64,000 nt of DNA from Cylindrospermum stagnale PCC 7417. GTDB lineage: Bacteria; Cyanobacteriota; Cyanobacteriia; Cyanobacteriales; Nostocaceae. Position 1 is the first letter of the stretch. The number at the start of each line of letters is the position of its first letter. The stretch is from contig NC_019757.1 of NCBI RefSeq assembly GCF_000317535.1, forward strand, positions 719,001-783,000, read 5' to 3'. Positions 9,025 to 19,989 of the stretch are shown one piece after another. The position numbers and the translations under genes are program-made. The notes beneath the pieces were generated by a model. The model made no database searches, was not told the DNA's origin, and worked only from the letters and a program-made list of their open reading frames with translations.

Positions 9025-10971
9025 ATGGCTAAATCAATTGTTTCAAAAAAACGACTCAGCAAACAGTTAATCCGCTGGTTGCTGGAAGAAGACCGACGAG
9101 AGAAAGAAGGCCCTTACAGCAAAGAAGAACCACACCGCCAGCATTCTTGGTGGCAGGTGATGTGCCTGACTGGTGTGGATTATTTCTCAACCCTTGGCTA
9201 TCAACCTGGTATTGCAGCATTAGCAGCTGGCGCTCTTTCTCCTTTAGCGACCTTGATTTTAGTTTTGTTGACGCTTTTTGGAGCATTGCCTATATATCGG
9301 CGGATTGCTGCCGAAAGCCCTCATGGGGAAGGGTCGATTGCCATGTTAGAGCGTTTGCTGCCCTGGTGGCAAGGCAAATTACTTGTATTGTGTCTACTCG
9401 GCTTTGTGGCAACTGACTTTATTATTACTATTACCCTTTCAGCTGCTGATGCTACAGCCCATATCGTCGAAAATCCGCTGACTCCAAATTGGTTTCACGG
9501 TCAGGGCATTGCTATCACGCTGATATTAATTGCATTATTAGGGGCAGTTTTTCTGAGAGGTTTCCGAGAAGCAATCGGTATTGCAGTATTTTTGGTGGGA
9601 GTTTATCTGCTGTTAAATTTTATTGTAGTTAGCGTTGGTCTGTATCAAATCCTAACTCACCCAAGTGCGATCGCTAATTGGCAGACTGCACTGACTGCAC
9701 AATATTCTCACCCCTTGTCTATGCTCGTCATCGCTCTCCTCGTTTTCCCCAAGCTAGCATTGGGATTATCAGGCTTTGAGACTGGGGTGACCGTTATGCC
9801 CCTGGTAAAAGGTAGCAGCAGCGACACCCAACATCAGCCGAGAGGAAGGATTCGGAATACACGCCATCTGCTGACGACTGCGGCTGTGATTATGAGCTTC
9901 TTTTTGCTCACCAGCAGCTTGATCACTACTTTACTAATTCCAGCGGCAGAATTTGCCTCTGGGGGTAAAGCCAACGGACGCGCCCTCGCTTATCTGTCAC
10001 ATCGATATTTAGGTGATGGCTTTGGCACAATTTACGATTTGAGTACTATTTCCATTTTGTGGTTTGCAGGTGCATCTGCAATGGCTGGGCTACTCAATAT
10101 TGTGCCGCGCTACCTGCCGCGTTATGGCATGGCACCCAATTGGGCAAGGGCTGCACGACCTCTGGTTTTGGTGTATACAGCGATCGCATTTGTGGTGACA
10201 ATTATCTTCCGGGCCAATGTGGAAGCCCAAGGTGGGGCTTACGCAACCGGTGTGCTGGTGTTGATCACTTCAGCTGCTTTGGCTGTAACTTTATCAGCCC
10301 ACCGTCACAGGCAGAAGCGGCAACAACTGGTCTTGGGAACTATTACACTGTTATTTATCTACACCACTGTTGTCAATATCATCGAAAGACCAGAAGGGAT
10401 TAGAATCGCTGGGTTCTTCATCGGTACGATCATTTTTACCTCGCTGATTTCTCGCGTTTGGCGTTCAACAGAACTGCGAGCAGAACGGATCGAAATTGAC
10501 GAAAATGCCCGCCAATTCCTTGCCGAAGAGAGCCAGGGAGCAATCCGATTGATTGCTAATCGGTTGAATGTGGGCGATGTCCAAGAGTATTTGTTAAAAG
10601 AGAAAGAAGTGCGGGAAGATAACCATATTCCGCCCAATGACCCGATTGTTTTTTTAGAAATTCTGGTGTCCGATGCCTCGGAATTTGCGGATGTGATCAG
10701 AGTCAAAGGAGTGCAAGTTGGTGATTACCGCATCTTACGGGCTGAGAGTGCAGCGGTACCAAATGCGATCGCCGCGTTACTGCTTTATATTCGAGACCAA
10801 ACGGGTAAAATTCCCCATGCTTACTTCGGCTGGGTAGAGGGAAACCCGATACAATACTTACTGCGTTTTATCTTGTTTGGTGAGGGCGATATCGCTGTAG
10901 TCACCCGTGAAGTCCTCCGTCGGGCTGAAAAGAATCCCCATCAGCGTCCTGGCGTCCATGTCGGGGGTTGA
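9025..10971 (+). CDS. APC-superfamily permease (KimA-like)
   Basis: Protein of 648 residues with a basic N-terminus, about 12 membrane helices over residues 50-470 and a cytosolic C-terminal domain of about 160 residues. The first-helix region [20 protein letters not shown] and the GFETGV segment near residue 250 fit the amino acid-polyamine-organocation superfamily. Overall size and the soluble tail recall the KimA/YdaO group of potassium importers rather than short amino-acid permeases; that substrate assignment is inference. A terminator-like hairpin follows. Confidence 0.8.
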   Translation: MAKSIVSKKRLSKQLIRWLLEEDRREKEGPYSKEEPHRQHSWWQVMCLTGVDYFSTLGYQPGIAALAAGALSPLATLILVLLTLFGALPIYRRIAAESPHGEGSIAMLERLLPWWQGKLLVLCLLGFVATDFIITITLSAADATAHIVENPLTPNWFHGQGIAITLILIALLGAVFLRGFREAIGIAVFLVGVYLLLNFIVVSVGLYQILTHPSAIANWQTALTAQYSHPLSMLVIALLVFPKLALGLSGFETGVTVMPLVKGSSSDTQHQPRGRIRNTRHLLTTAAVIMSFFLLTSSLITTLLIPAAEFASGGKANGRALAYLSHRYLGDGFGTIYDLSTISILWFAGASAMAGLLNIVPRYLPRYGMAPNWARAARPLVLVYTAIAFVVTIIFRANVEAQGGAYATGVLVLITSAALAVTLSAHRHRQKRQQLVLGTITLLFIYTTVVNIIERPEGIRIAGFFIGTIIFTSLISRVWRSTELRAERIEIDENARQFLAEESQGAIRLIANRLNVGDVQEYLLKEKEVREDNHIPPNDPIVFLEILVSDASEFADVIRVKGVQVGDYRILRAESAAVPNAIAALLLYIRDQTGKIPHAYFGWVEGNPIQYLLRFILFGEGDIAVVTREVLRRAEKNPHQRPGVHVGG

Positions 10972-11070
10972 TCAGCAATATTGCAGACATTAAATGTGTG
11001 TTGTTTCTACTGACTGAATGGCGATCGCTATTCAGTCATAGCAGTGAAAATTAAATATGCATTATCCTTT

Positions 11071-11107
11071 TGTAGGGGCATAACTTTGTAATCATTATGC
11101 CCCTACA
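11071..11107. terminator. Bidirectional terminator-like hairpin between convergent genes
   Basis: A 13-bp perfect stem (arms TGTAGGGGCATAA and TTATGCCCCTACA) with an 11-nt loop sits between the permease gene (plus) and the pentapeptide gene (minus). The arm resembles the inner palindrome of the MITE-like element seen elsewhere in the window. Confidence 0.65.
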
Positions 11108-11129
11108 GCAGATCATGCTTACCAGAGAA

Positions 11130-11693
11130 TCAGCCACTACCAGCCCAGGTTATCCATTTATGGGATAAACCTATATGCAAAATTTCGCTAGTCATCTCTA
11201 GTTCGGTGATGATGGCGCCATTTAAATCTGCGCCATTGAATTCCGCCTCGTTGATATTGCTACCAATCAAATTTGCCTTTCTGAGATCTGCACCAGTTAA
11301 ATCTGCGCCACTTATTTGCGCCTCGCTAAGGTTTGCATCCACCAGGCTGGCCAGAATTAAATTTGCACTCCGTAAATCTGCGCGGGTTAAGTTGGTTTCT
11401 TGCAAGTTAGCTCTAATCAGGTCAGCACCGATTAAGTTGACCTCACTCAAGTTAGCACCTTGCAAATTAGCTTCATTCAAGTCAGCATCAGTCAAATTTG
11501 CCCGACTGAGGTTACATCCGCTCAAGTTAGCTTGACTGAGGTTAGCACCACTCAAGTCAGCTTCAGCTAAATTAACACCACTCAAGTCAGCTTCACTCAG
11601 GTTGGCTTGATGCAGGGTTGCTTTATTAAAATTACGTTCTCCTGCTGTATAGAGAGTCAGGAGCTTGTTCGCATCCATAGGTTCACCTCGCAA
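11130..11693 (-). CDS. Pentapeptide-repeat protein
   Basis: About 24 consecutive A(D/N)Lxx pentapeptides from residue 25 to about 165 (LSEADLSGVNLAEADLSGAN and so on), predicting a right-handed quadrilateral beta-helix. There is no signal peptide and no additional domain; the last about 20 residues (LSHKWITWAGSG) are non-repetitive. The biochemical role of stand-alone pentapeptide proteins in cyanobacteria is mostly unknown. The GTG/ATG choice is uncertain: MDANKLLTLY at residue 6 is the more plausible start. Confidence 0.9.
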   Translation of the reverse strand: MRGEPMDANKLLTLYTAGERNFNKATLHQANLSEADLSGVNLAEADLSGANLSQANLSGCNLSRANLTDADLNEANLQGANLSEVNLIGADLIRANLQETNLTRADLRSANLILASLVDANLSEAQISGADLTGADLRKANLIGSNINEAEFNGADLNGAIITELEMTSEILHIGLSHKWITWAGSG

Positions 11694-12076
11694 TGTCCGA
11701 AGGTAAATAAGTCTAGTTGTGAGTCACACACCCCAAACCACACCGAAGACAATTTATTGAGTTGCCAGCAAACAGAATCTTAGCTAAAACTTGTTATCCT
11801 ATTGTGCTAGAGGTTTTGGTGTTTTGAACATTTGCTTAATGGAAATATATTTACGCAAGTGGTAATGACGCGATTTTTGAAGTTACAGTCACAACGCATT
11901 GATGCGCGATTACCTCCCAAAAGTTCAGCTGCTCTGCGGGGTGGTTGAAAGTAGCCATAGATCAGAATTGACATTCGCAGTCACTTGAGTGCTGGGAGTT
12001 TCACCAAGTATTGAGATGATACATATAGTTACAGTCATGCTTAAGAAAGCAACTTGCCAAAAAAGCTAACTAAAAT
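11694..12076. other. Intergenic gap with no recognised feature
   Basis: The 383 bp between the divergent pentapeptide and ABC genes hold no credible gene, hairpin or repeat that I can see. It must contain the promoters of both genes. Confidence 0.5.
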
Positions 12077-13909
12077 ATGAAGATTAAAAAAAAACGAAAT
12101 GTCCTACACCAATCATTGGCGATTTTCTCCTACAGTGGAAGGGCTATCAGCTTAGTATGGACTACTAGCCGCTCTCTGACTATTCTGCTGGCTACTTTAA
12201 CATTAGTGGCTGGTCTTTTACCTGGGTTGATATCTTACATTGGTAAGTTAATTGTTGATGCAGTAGTCATTGCCTCTCAAGGCAATCTACAGAGCAATGG
12301 TTTTGCTAATAATTCTCACCCTTTATTGTATGTAGGCTTAGAAGCGATCGCGATAGTTTTACTAGTAGGCAGTCAAAGGGGACTGATCATTTGTCAGTCG
12401 TTATTGCGGGCCCAACTTGGTCATCGAGTGAATGTACTGATCTTAGAAAAGGCGCTGACCCTGGAACTAAGCCAGTTTGAAGATTCAGAATTCTATGATA
12501 AATTGACCAATGCACGGCGAGAAGCATCAGTTCGTCCCCTTGGACTAGTAAACCGCACCTTTGGGTTAGTGCAAAGTGCCCTTTCTCTTGTCACCTACGG
12601 TATTTTGCTAGTGAAGTTCTCAGTTTGGGCAGTAGTGGTGTTGATTTTAGCAGCTATACCTGTATTTATTGCCGAAACGAAGTTTGCCGGAGACGCCTTT
12701 CGCCTATTTAGTCGGCGTGCGCCAGAAACCCGCCAACAGCAATACTTAGAAAGTCTGCTAGCCAGAGAAGACTATGTGACAGAAGTCAAACTCTACCAAC
12801 TTGGAGAGATGCTGTTAGGACGTTACCACAATCTGTTTGATCAACTCTACGGCAAAGACCGCGATTTAACTTTGCAGCGGGGACTATGGGGATATCTGCT
12901 GAGTTTAGTGAGTACCGTTGCCCTTTACATAGCTTATGCTTGGATTGTGTTGGAGACGGCGGCAGGTAGGATTACTTTAGGAGATATGACCATGTATCTC
13001 ACCGTATTTCGCCAAGGACAGTCTACTTTTTCTAGTGCCCTGACTTCTATTGGCGGGATGTATGAAGACAACTTATACCTGTCAAATCTCTACGATTTCC
13101 TCGAAGAAAAAGTCCGAAAGCCTTGGGGTAAGGCAACAATTGGTTTAAATCCCCAAGATGGTATCCGGTTTGAGAATGTCTCATTTACTTATCCGCAAAG
13201 TTCCTTCCCTGCGTTGAAAAACATTTCGCTGCATTTGAAACCTGGCGAGAAACTGGCAATTGTCGGTGAAAACGGTTCCGGCAAGACTACCTTAATTAAG
13301 CTGCTTACCCGACTCTACACCCCTGACTCTGGGCGGATTTTATTAGATGGCTTGGACTTGCAAGAATGGGATGTAGATGTGCTGCGGCGTCGCATTGGTG
13401 TGATTTTTCAGAACTTTGTCCGGTATCAGTTTACTGTGGGTGAGAATATTGGCGTGGGTGATGTAGAACATTTAGAAAATGAAACCCGCTGGCAAACTGC
13501 TGCTCAAAAAGGTATGGCTCAACCTTTGATTGACAGATTACCCCAAAGCTTTCAGACGCAACTCGGTCGTTGGTTTAAGGGAGGACAGGAACTTTCAGGG
13601 GGAGAGTGGCAGAAAATTGCTTTGTCTCGTGCGTTTATGCGATCGCAAGCAGATATCTTAGTTTTAGATGAACCAACATCGGCAATGGATGCCCAAGCTG
13701 AGTTTGAGATTTTTAACCATTTTCGTGCCCTCACTCAAAATCAGATTGTTTTATTGATTTCTCACCGCTTCTCGACAGTCCGGATGGCTGACCAAATCGT
13801 AGTCATAGAAGGTGGCGTTGTCGCTGAACTGGGAACCCACGAAGAATTATTACAGGCTGGAGGACGTTATGCTAGGTTGTTTTTGTTGCAAGCCGCCGGT
13901 TATCAGTAG
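12077..13909 (+). CDS. ABC transporter, fused membrane and ATPase domains
   Basis: Type IV (exporter-fold) half-transporter of 610 residues: six membrane helices in residues 30-340, then the nucleotide-binding domain. Walker A is GENGSGKTTL (about 397), the signature LSGGEWQK (about 508), Walker B ILVLDEPTSAMD and the H-loop LISHRFS. It should work as a homodimer exporting lipid, peptide or drug. There is no C39 peptidase domain, so it is not a bacteriocin-type exporter. The large secreted phosphoesterase gene lies 164 bp downstream on the same strand; a link between them is unproven. Confidence 0.92.
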   Translation: MKIKKKRNVLHQSLAIFSYSGRAISLVWTTSRSLTILLATLTLVAGLLPGLISYIGKLIVDAVVIASQGNLQSNGFANNSHPLLYVGLEAIAIVLLVGSQRGLIICQSLLRAQLGHRVNVLILEKALTLELSQFEDSEFYDKLTNARREASVRPLGLVNRTFGLVQSALSLVTYGILLVKFSVWAVVVLILAAIPVFIAETKFAGDAFRLFSRRAPETRQQQYLESLLAREDYVTEVKLYQLGEMLLGRYHNLFDQLYGKDRDLTLQRGLWGYLLSLVSTVALYIAYAWIVLETAAGRITLGDMTMYLTVFRQGQSTFSSALTSIGGMYEDNLYLSNLYDFLEEKVRKPWGKATIGLNPQDGIRFENVSFTYPQSSFPALKNISLHLKPGEKLAIVGENGSGKTTLIKLLTRLYTPDSGRILLDGLDLQEWDVDVLRRRIGVIFQNFVRYQFTVGENIGVGDVEHLENETRWQTAAQKGMAQPLIDRLPQSFQTQLGRWFKGGQELSGGEWQKIALSRAFMRSQADILVLDEPTSAMDAQAEFEIFNHFRALTQNQIVLLISHRFSTVRMADQIVVIEGGVVAELGTHEELLQAGGRYARLFLLQAAGYQ

Positions 13910-14073
13910 TCGCTGAAGATTCAAGATTTTTGCTTTGGATCTTCGTAAAAAGTCAAAGGATTTTAAACTATACGTTCCTAACTCTTAACTTTGGACTGTT
14001 ATGTTTATACGCAGTCAATTTCTGAACAGCGTAAATAACATCACATTTCTACCAAATACCTGAGAATTAAACT

Positions 14074-17000
14074 ATGGTAACTGTCAACACCATCCGCTTT
14101 GCCCAGTTCAATGCTTCCCTGAATCGCAACACAGAAGGTCAGTTAGCCACAGATTTATCTACTCCAAACAATGCTCAGGCAAAAGCTGTTGCAGAAATCA
14201 TTCAGCGCCATAACCCAGATATACTACTAATCAATGAGTTTGACTTTGCTGCAAGCGATCCTCTACAAGCTGTAAACCTATTTAAACAAAATTATCTTGG
14301 TGTTAGCCAGAACGGTGCAACACCTGTTAATTACGCCTATGCTTACATAGCTCCTTCCAACACAGGTATTGGTTCCGGGTTTGACTTGAACAACAACGGT
14401 ACAGTGGTTACTACCCCAGGTGCATCGGGATATGGTGATGATGCCTACGGTTTCGGAAATTTCCCCGGTCAGTTTGGGATGTTACTGCTGTCTAAGTATG
14501 AAATTGACACTGCTAGCGTCCGCACCTTTCAAAATTTCCTCTGGAAAGATATGCCGGGGGCTTTACTACCTGATGATACAAATACACCCGAAGCAAATGA
14601 TTGGTATTCTTCAGAAGAGTTGAATGTATTCCGTCTTTCTTCCAAAAGCCACTGGGATGTGCCTATTAAGGTAAATGGGGAGACGATTCATGTTTTAGTT
14701 AGTCATCCTACTCCACCGACCTTTGATGGAACTGAAGACCGCAACGGTAAGCGTAACCACGACGAGATCCGCTTTTGGGCAGACTATATCACCCCAGGTA
14801 AAGGCGATTATATCTACAATGACCAGGATAAAAAAGGCGGTCTTGCTGCTGGATCAAGTTTTGTGATTATGGGTGATCAGAATGCTGACCCGTTAGATGG
14901 TGATAGTGTAGATCAGGCGATTCTGCAACTGTTACAAAATCCTGGTGTTAATACTAATGTTATTCCCGCTAGTCTTGGCGCTCATCAGCAGGCAACTTTA
15001 CAAGGTGCGGCAAACACTAACCAAAAAGGCAATCCTAGTTTTGATACCGCAGACTTCAATGATGCTGCTCCTGGTAATCTGCGGACTGACTATGTACTAC
15101 CCTCATCTGACCTCCAAATTGCTAACTCAGGAGTTTTCTGGCCCGTAAATAATGAGCCGACATTTTCTCTTGTAGGTAGTTTTAACTCTAGTCTTGCTGG
15201 TGGGTTCCCCAGTTCAGACCATCGCTTAGTGTTTGCAGATGTGCAGGTTGGCCCAACGGCAGCGGGTAAAACCGTTGCTAATTTAGAATTTCTTGGACAG
15301 GCTAAGTTTGACACAGGCTTTATTCCCACTGGTGCAGCGGGAACTGTGGAGGGACAACAGGCTCCATTAGGTGGACTGTCTGGTGTTACCTACGATGCCG
15401 CCAACAATCACTACTACGCTATCTCAGACGATCGCTCGCAAAACGCCCCTGCCCGATTCTATACCTTCAATAATGATCCAGGCAGTAATGGGATCAATGG
15501 GGTGGTGTTTACCAATGTCACCCCCCTGAAAGATGCTAACGGCAATTTTTTTGAACCTAACAGCCTGGACTCAGAAGGTATTGCACTAACCAACAATGGA
15601 TCTGTTTTCATCTCTTCTGAGGGTGAGGTAAATCTTGGTGCAGGTCGTGTCACCGACCCCTTCATTAAAGAGTTTTCTCTATCTACGGGGCAGGAAGTGC
15701 TAACCCTGGCTGTACCCAAAAAGTTCTTACCAGTAGTTCAGGATACTAACGGCAACAATATTGTTGATGCCGAGGATACTCAGATATCAGGCATTCGCAA
15801 TAATTTGGCCTTTGAAAGTCTGACGATTACCCCTGACCAAAAGACTTTATTCACAGCTACAGAAAACGCCCTGTTTCAAGATGGGTCAGTTGCTAGCACT
15901 AGCACAGGCTCTCGTTCTCGCATCTTACAATACAACTTGACGAGTGGGCAGCCAGAAAAAGAATATCTCTACATCACTGATCCGGTAGCAGTAGCCCCTA
16001 ATCCTGCTGAGGCATTTGGTACTAATGGCTTGGTAGATTTACTAGCAATTGACAACCGAGGGACTTTGTTAGCCTTGGAGCGTTCTTTTTCTAGTGGGGC
16101 TGCTGGTACAGGCAACACGATCAAAATCTACGAAATTTCTCTGCAAGGTGCGACTGATATTAGTACTATTGACTCACTCAGTAGTTTGAATAACAATCAA
16201 CTTGCAGCAATCGCACCTGTTCAAAAGCGCTTGCTGTTAAATCTTGACTCGCTTGAAGTGCCGACTGGATTAGACAATGTGGAAGGTCTAGCTTTCGGAC
16301 CCAAATTAGCAGATGGCCGTCAATCCATCGTGTTGGTGAGCGATAACAACTTCAGTGCCACCCAATTTACCCAAATTCTGACTTTGAGTGCAGACTTAGT
16401 ACCGACTGCTACCCCCACCGTCGAAACCCGTCCTGATTTGTTTGATGATGAAGATATCGCACAGTCCCCGATAGATCAGAATGCTGATGCTGATGATCCG
16501 GCGATTTATGTGAATGCTAGCGACTCAGCTAAAAGCTTGGTGCTGACTGCGGTGAAAAATGCCGGACTGCGGGTTTATGACTTGTCTGGTAATTTATTGC
16601 AAAGCGTTAATCCTGGGGGCATTCGCTACAATAACGTAGACCTGCAATATGGGTTTAAGTTAGGTGGACAGACAGTTGATATTGCCATAGCAAGCGATCG
16701 CGAAAATGATCAACTAGCAATCTTCAAAATTAACCCAAATCCTGCTGATGGTAACTACCTAGAAGAAATTACTGATAACAGTATTGGCACTCTCTTCCAA
16801 GCAGCACCCTTTAGTCCCCCTTATGAACCATCAGAACTGAGCGCTTACGGGCTGGCAATTTACCGTAGTCCCTTCACTAATGATTACTATGTCTTTGTTA
16901 GTCGTCGTGACACTGGAGATGTAGCGCAATTCAAACTAATTAACAAAGGCAATGGCAAGATTGGAGCAGAACGTGTACGAGAGTTTACCATACCCACCAC

Positions 17001-19851
17001 TGGCGATCGCTCTCCTCAAACTGAAGGTATGGTTGCAGACCAGGAAACAGGCTTCCTTTACATTGCTCAAGAAGATGTGGGTATTTGGAAGTTTGATGCA
17101 GAACCTAACGGCGGCAAAACTGGCAAACTAATAGATAAAGTCAAAGATTTAGGTGGAAGTTATCTAACCAACGATGTCGAAGGACTAACCATCTACTACG
17201 GCAAAAACGGTACAGGCTACTTACTCGCATCTAGCCAGGGTGACAACACCTTTGCAGCCTACACCCGCGAAGGCAACAACGACTTTTTAGGGCGTTTTGG
17301 TGTTGGTAACAATGGGGCAATTGACAGCGTTCAAGAGTCCGATGGTGCAGATGTAATCAACGTCCCCTTAGGCCCCAACTTCCCTTATGGTCTATTTGTC
17401 ACCCAAGATGGTAATAATGAAAGAGCCAAACTAGTTGAAGATGACGGTGAATTAGTAAATGTCAACTCCAACTTTAAGTTTGTGCCTTGGGAAAATATCG
17501 CCAATACTATCCCCGATATCCTCAAGATTGACACCACCAGTTATGACCCCCGCAATCCTGTAGCCCAGCCGAGATTAACTACCTATGAATTTACTGACTT
17601 ACCCCAATTAGGAACCACCTCCAAAGGTGAAGATATTTTCTTGGGTGGTTTCTCTGGGTTGTACTTCCAAGGAATTGCTGCTAACGGTAACCTCAAGTTT
17701 GTTACCCACACAGATAGAGGTCCAAATGGAGAAACAATCGGTCAAAGCAGACCATTTCTATTACCCAGTTTCCAGCCAGAAGTAGTCAGCTTTGAACTCA
17801 ATCGGACTACAGGTGAGATTGAAATTACCAAACAAACAAAGTTATTCCGTCAAGATGGTACAACTCCATTAACTGGACTGCCTAACCTGCAAGCTGGGGT
17901 TGGTGGTACAGCTTATACCGATGAAATTGCTGTTGACTTGGATGGACAAGCTCTAACTAACGATCCTTTTGGGGCTGATTTAGAGGGGATTGTAGTTGCA
18001 GAAAATGGCGATTTCTGGATGGTGGATGAGTACCGTCCGGCAATTTACCACTTTGATCGCAACGGGAAGTTAATTGATCGGTTTATTCCCAAAGGAACGG
18101 CAATTGCACCCAACCCAGACCAATCGGCGGGAACTTTTGGCACTGAGATATTACCAGAAATTTATGCTCAACGCCGCAACAATCGCGGATTTGAAGCTGT
18201 GGCGTTAGAAGGTAATAAGCTTTATGCATTTATCCAAAGTGCACTCGATAATCCAGACAACGGCAGTGATACAACATCTAGAGGTTCCCGTAATCTCAGA
18301 ATTCTAGAATTTGATATTGCATCTAAAAAGGTAACAGGTGAATATCTATATCTTCTCGATGAGATTACAGCTAGTGGTAACGCCAAAACAGACAAACTAG
18401 GCGATGCTGTTTCCCTTGGCAATGGTAAATTTGTGGTTGTGGAGCGAGATGATAGAAGTGATAACACTGCTAACAAACTGCTATACCAAATTGATTTAGC
18501 AGGAGCAACTAATATTAACAAACCCGCTAACTTTACCTTGCCACTTGGGAAGACAATTGAACAGTTGTCTCCTGGGGAGTTAACCACTGCCAAAATTACG
18601 CCAGTGAGCAAAAGTCTCGTTGCTAATGCGGCTCAACTTGGTTACACTGGGGTAGAAAAATTGGAAGGACTGGCATTAGTAGCGCCTAACACCTTAGCGC
18701 TGATTAATGATAATGACTTCAACGTTGCCGGGCCAACTCCTGTAAAACTGGGCATTTTGGAATTACCCAAAAACTTGCCAGTAGCCTCCATCACAGATGA
18801 AGTTGATGAACTAACATTCCCACCCACTAAACTGAATAAAATTAGTGATGATATATTTGTAATTGCTGGTGGTTTTGGTCAACCTAAACTTCGAGTTACC
18901 CTCACAGGATGTAATTCTCAATCTGTCAACGAATTAGGTGTTTTTACTGTTGATGATGCCGAGGGGAAAATCGATGGGATTGCTCCCGGTGCAGTAGGTT
19001 ACACTCAAGCTGCTTTAGCAAGGTCTAAAGTAATTTTCTCAGCTATTGCCAATATTCCTAATGGCTTTAATCCGATTAATCTCACTAGGAAATTGGCATA
19101 TAACTATGGTGAGCAATTGAGATTTTACCTAGTCAAAGACGGTTCAATTGATGCCGTAAAAAACAACAGTACATTCAACAATGAAATAATTTTCTCTAAC
19201 TCCTTCACTCAAGAAATCACAGACTTAGGTGTTGATGGTTTTTCTCTGGCTTGGAATGATGGTTCTGGTAATACTTTCCAGGATTTAGTAGTGAAAATTA
19301 ACGCTACTATTGAATCCTTGCCTCTGGGTACAGCTTTGCAAGACAATTCACCAGGAGAAGTTATTGATTTACGGGATGTTACCAGTTTGGTAAAAGCTGA
19401 GTTTACTGTTAACCGAGAAGCTGCTTTTAATAACTTTGTTGGTTTCTATCAGGTGACTGATGCTAATGGGGGAATTGATACCAACGGTGATGGTAATGCA
19501 GATTTTATTCCTGGACAGACTGGATATATTCAAGCTGCAATTCAGGGAAGAGTAGCAGGTATGGATTTAATAGTGAATAACCAAGGAACAGCAACTTACA
19601 CTGGCACCTTCCAACCTGGCGCTATATTCGCCCCATTTATGATTGTCGATGGTAGACCCGATGCCATTTTCGATAGTAATCTGAATAATGATCCAGCGGT
19701 TTATTTCCCATTCTTAGGGGCTAATGCAGATAAAGTAGACCACATTCGCTTGTTAGCGGATAACACTTTTGGCTTTGAGGATCTACCAAATGGTGGTGAC
19801 AAAGATTACAACGATGTGATCGTGAGCGTCAATTTGACAGCGATCATCTAG
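14074..19851 (+). CDS. Giant multidomain extracellular phosphoesterase/phytase-like protein
   Basis: Protein of 1925 residues with four catalytic-type modules. Residues 5-395 are an endonuclease/exonuclease/phosphatase domain (NEFDF, GDQNADP near 267, SSDHRLVFADV near 380). Residues about 400-785 are an esterase-like-activity-of-phytase propeller. About 795-1160 are a 3-phytase-type propeller (DADDPAIYVN near 807, YGLFVTQDG). About 1185-1600 are a second esterase-like phytase domain (DRGPNGET, EGIVVAENGDFWMVDEYRP). Two DUF4114-like domains end the protein, the last with FEDLPNGGDKDYNDVIV. No Sec signal is seen; acidic Gly/Asp-rich C-termini of this kind are typical of type I secretion. Probable role: phosphate scavenging from organic phosphates. 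Confidence 0.85.
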   Translation: MVTVNTIRFAQFNASLNRNTEGQLATDLSTPNNAQAKAVAEIIQRHNPDILLINEFDFAASDPLQAVNLFKQNYLGVSQNGATPVNYAYAYIAPSNTGIGSGFDLNNNGTVVTTPGASGYGDDAYGFGNFPGQFGMLLLSKYEIDTASVRTFQNFLWKDMPGALLPDDTNTPEANDWYSSEELNVFRLSSKSHWDVPIKVNGETIHVLVSHPTPPTFDGTEDRNGKRNHDEIRFWADYITPGKGDYIYNDQDKKGGLAAGSSFVIMGDQNADPLDGDSVDQAILQLLQNPGVNTNVIPASLGAHQQATLQGAANTNQKGNPSFDTADFNDAAPGNLRTDYVLPSSDLQIANSGVFWPVNNEPTFSLVGSFNSSLAGGFPSSDHRLVFADVQVGPTAAGKTVANLEFLGQAKFDTGFIPTGAAGTVEGQQAPLGGLSGVTYDAANNHYYAISDDRSQNAPARFYTFNNDPGSNGINGVVFTNVTPLKDANGNFFEPNSLDSEGIALTNNGSVFISSEGEVNLGAGRVTDPFIKEFSLSTGQEVLTLAVPKKFLPVVQDTNGNNIVDAEDTQISGIRNNLAFESLTITPDQKTLFTATENALFQDGSVASTSTGSRSRILQYNLTSGQPEKEYLYITDPVAVAPNPAEAFGTNGLVDLLAIDNRGTLLALERSFSSGAAGTGNTIKIYEISLQGATDISTIDSLSSLNNNQLAAIAPVQKRLLLNLDSLEVPTGLDNVEGLAFGPKLADGRQSIVLVSDNNFSATQFTQILTLSADLVPTATPTVETRPDLFDDEDIAQSPIDQNADADDPAIYVNASDSAKSLVLTAVKNAGLRVYDLSGNLLQSVNPGGIRYNNVDLQYGFKLGGQTVDIAIASDRENDQLAIFKINPNPADGNYLEEITDNSIGTLFQAAPFSPPYEPSELSAYGLAIYRSPFTNDYYVFVSRRDTGDVAQFKLINKGNGKIGAERVREFTIPTTGDRSPQTEGMVADQETGFLYIAQEDVGIWKFDAEPNGGKTGKLIDKVKDLGGSYLTNDVEGLTIYYGKNGTGYLLASSQGDNTFAAYTREGNNDFLGRFGVGNNGAIDSVQESDGADVINVPLGPNFPYGLFVTQDGNNERAKLVEDDGELVNVNSNFKFVPWENIANTIPDILKIDTTSYDPRNPVAQPRLTTYEFTDLPQLGTTSKGEDIFLGGFSGLYFQGIAANGNLKFVTHTDRGPNGETIGQSRPFLLPSFQPEVVSFELNRTTGEIEITKQTKLFRQDGTTPLTGLPNLQAGVGGTAYTDEIAVDLDGQALTNDPFGADLEGIVVAENGDFWMVDEYRPAIYHFDRNGKLIDRFIPKGTAIAPNPDQSAGTFGTEILPEIYAQRRNNRGFEAVALEGNKLYAFIQSALDNPDNGSDTTSRGSRNLRILEFDIASKKVTGEYLYLLDEITASGNAKTDKLGDAVSLGNGKFVVVERDDRSDNTANKLLYQIDLAGATNINKPANFTLPLGKTIEQLSPGELTTAKITPVSKSLVANAAQLGYTGVEKLEGLALVAPNTLALINDNDFNVAGPTPVKLGILELPKNLPVASITDEVDELTFPPTKLNKISDDIFVIAGGFGQPKLRVTLTGCNSQSVNELGVFTVDDAEGKIDGIAPGAVGYTQAALARSKVIFSAIANIPNGFNPINLTRKLAYNYGEQLRFYLVKDGSIDAVKNNSTFNNEIIFSNSFTQEITDLGVDGFSLAWNDGSGNTFQDLVVKINATIESLPLGTALQDNSPGEVIDLRDVTSLVKAEFTVNREAAFNNFVGFYQVTDANGGIDTNGDGNADFIPGQTGYIQAAIQGRVAGMDLIVNNQGTATYTGTFQPGAIFAPFMIVDGRPDAIFDSNLNNDPAVYFPFLGANADKVDHIRLLADNTFGFEDLPNGGDKDYNDVIVSVNLTAII

Positions 19852-19858
19852 AGATGAA

Positions 19859-19896
19859 AAAGGGTAGGGACGATTGATCAATTGTCCCTACCCTTT
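19859..19896. terminator. Strong terminator hairpin after the giant gene
   Basis: A 13-bp perfect stem (AAAGGGTAGGGAC with GTCCCTACCCTTT) and a 12-nt loop begin 8 nt after the stop codon. It resembles the GTAGGGGC-type dispersed palindromes, so it may be a repeat recruited as terminator. Confidence 0.75.
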
Positions 19897-19989
19897 GGAT
19901 TTCGGGCAAGGCATAATTATAATTATTTTCTGGAGATCTCCAAAGGCTACCTAGCCAAATTTAACGGGATTGGCAACAAGCCATTTTGA

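Noticed and set aside
11206-11535. 109-residue plus-strand frame opposite the pentapeptide gene
   Set aside because: Shadow of the pentapeptide repeat; biased translation (KSAPLKFA repeats) with no ribosome site.
11867-11950. 28-codon frame starting MTRFLKLQSQRID upstream of the ABC gene
   Set aside because: Too short, no ribosome site and no recognisable pattern.
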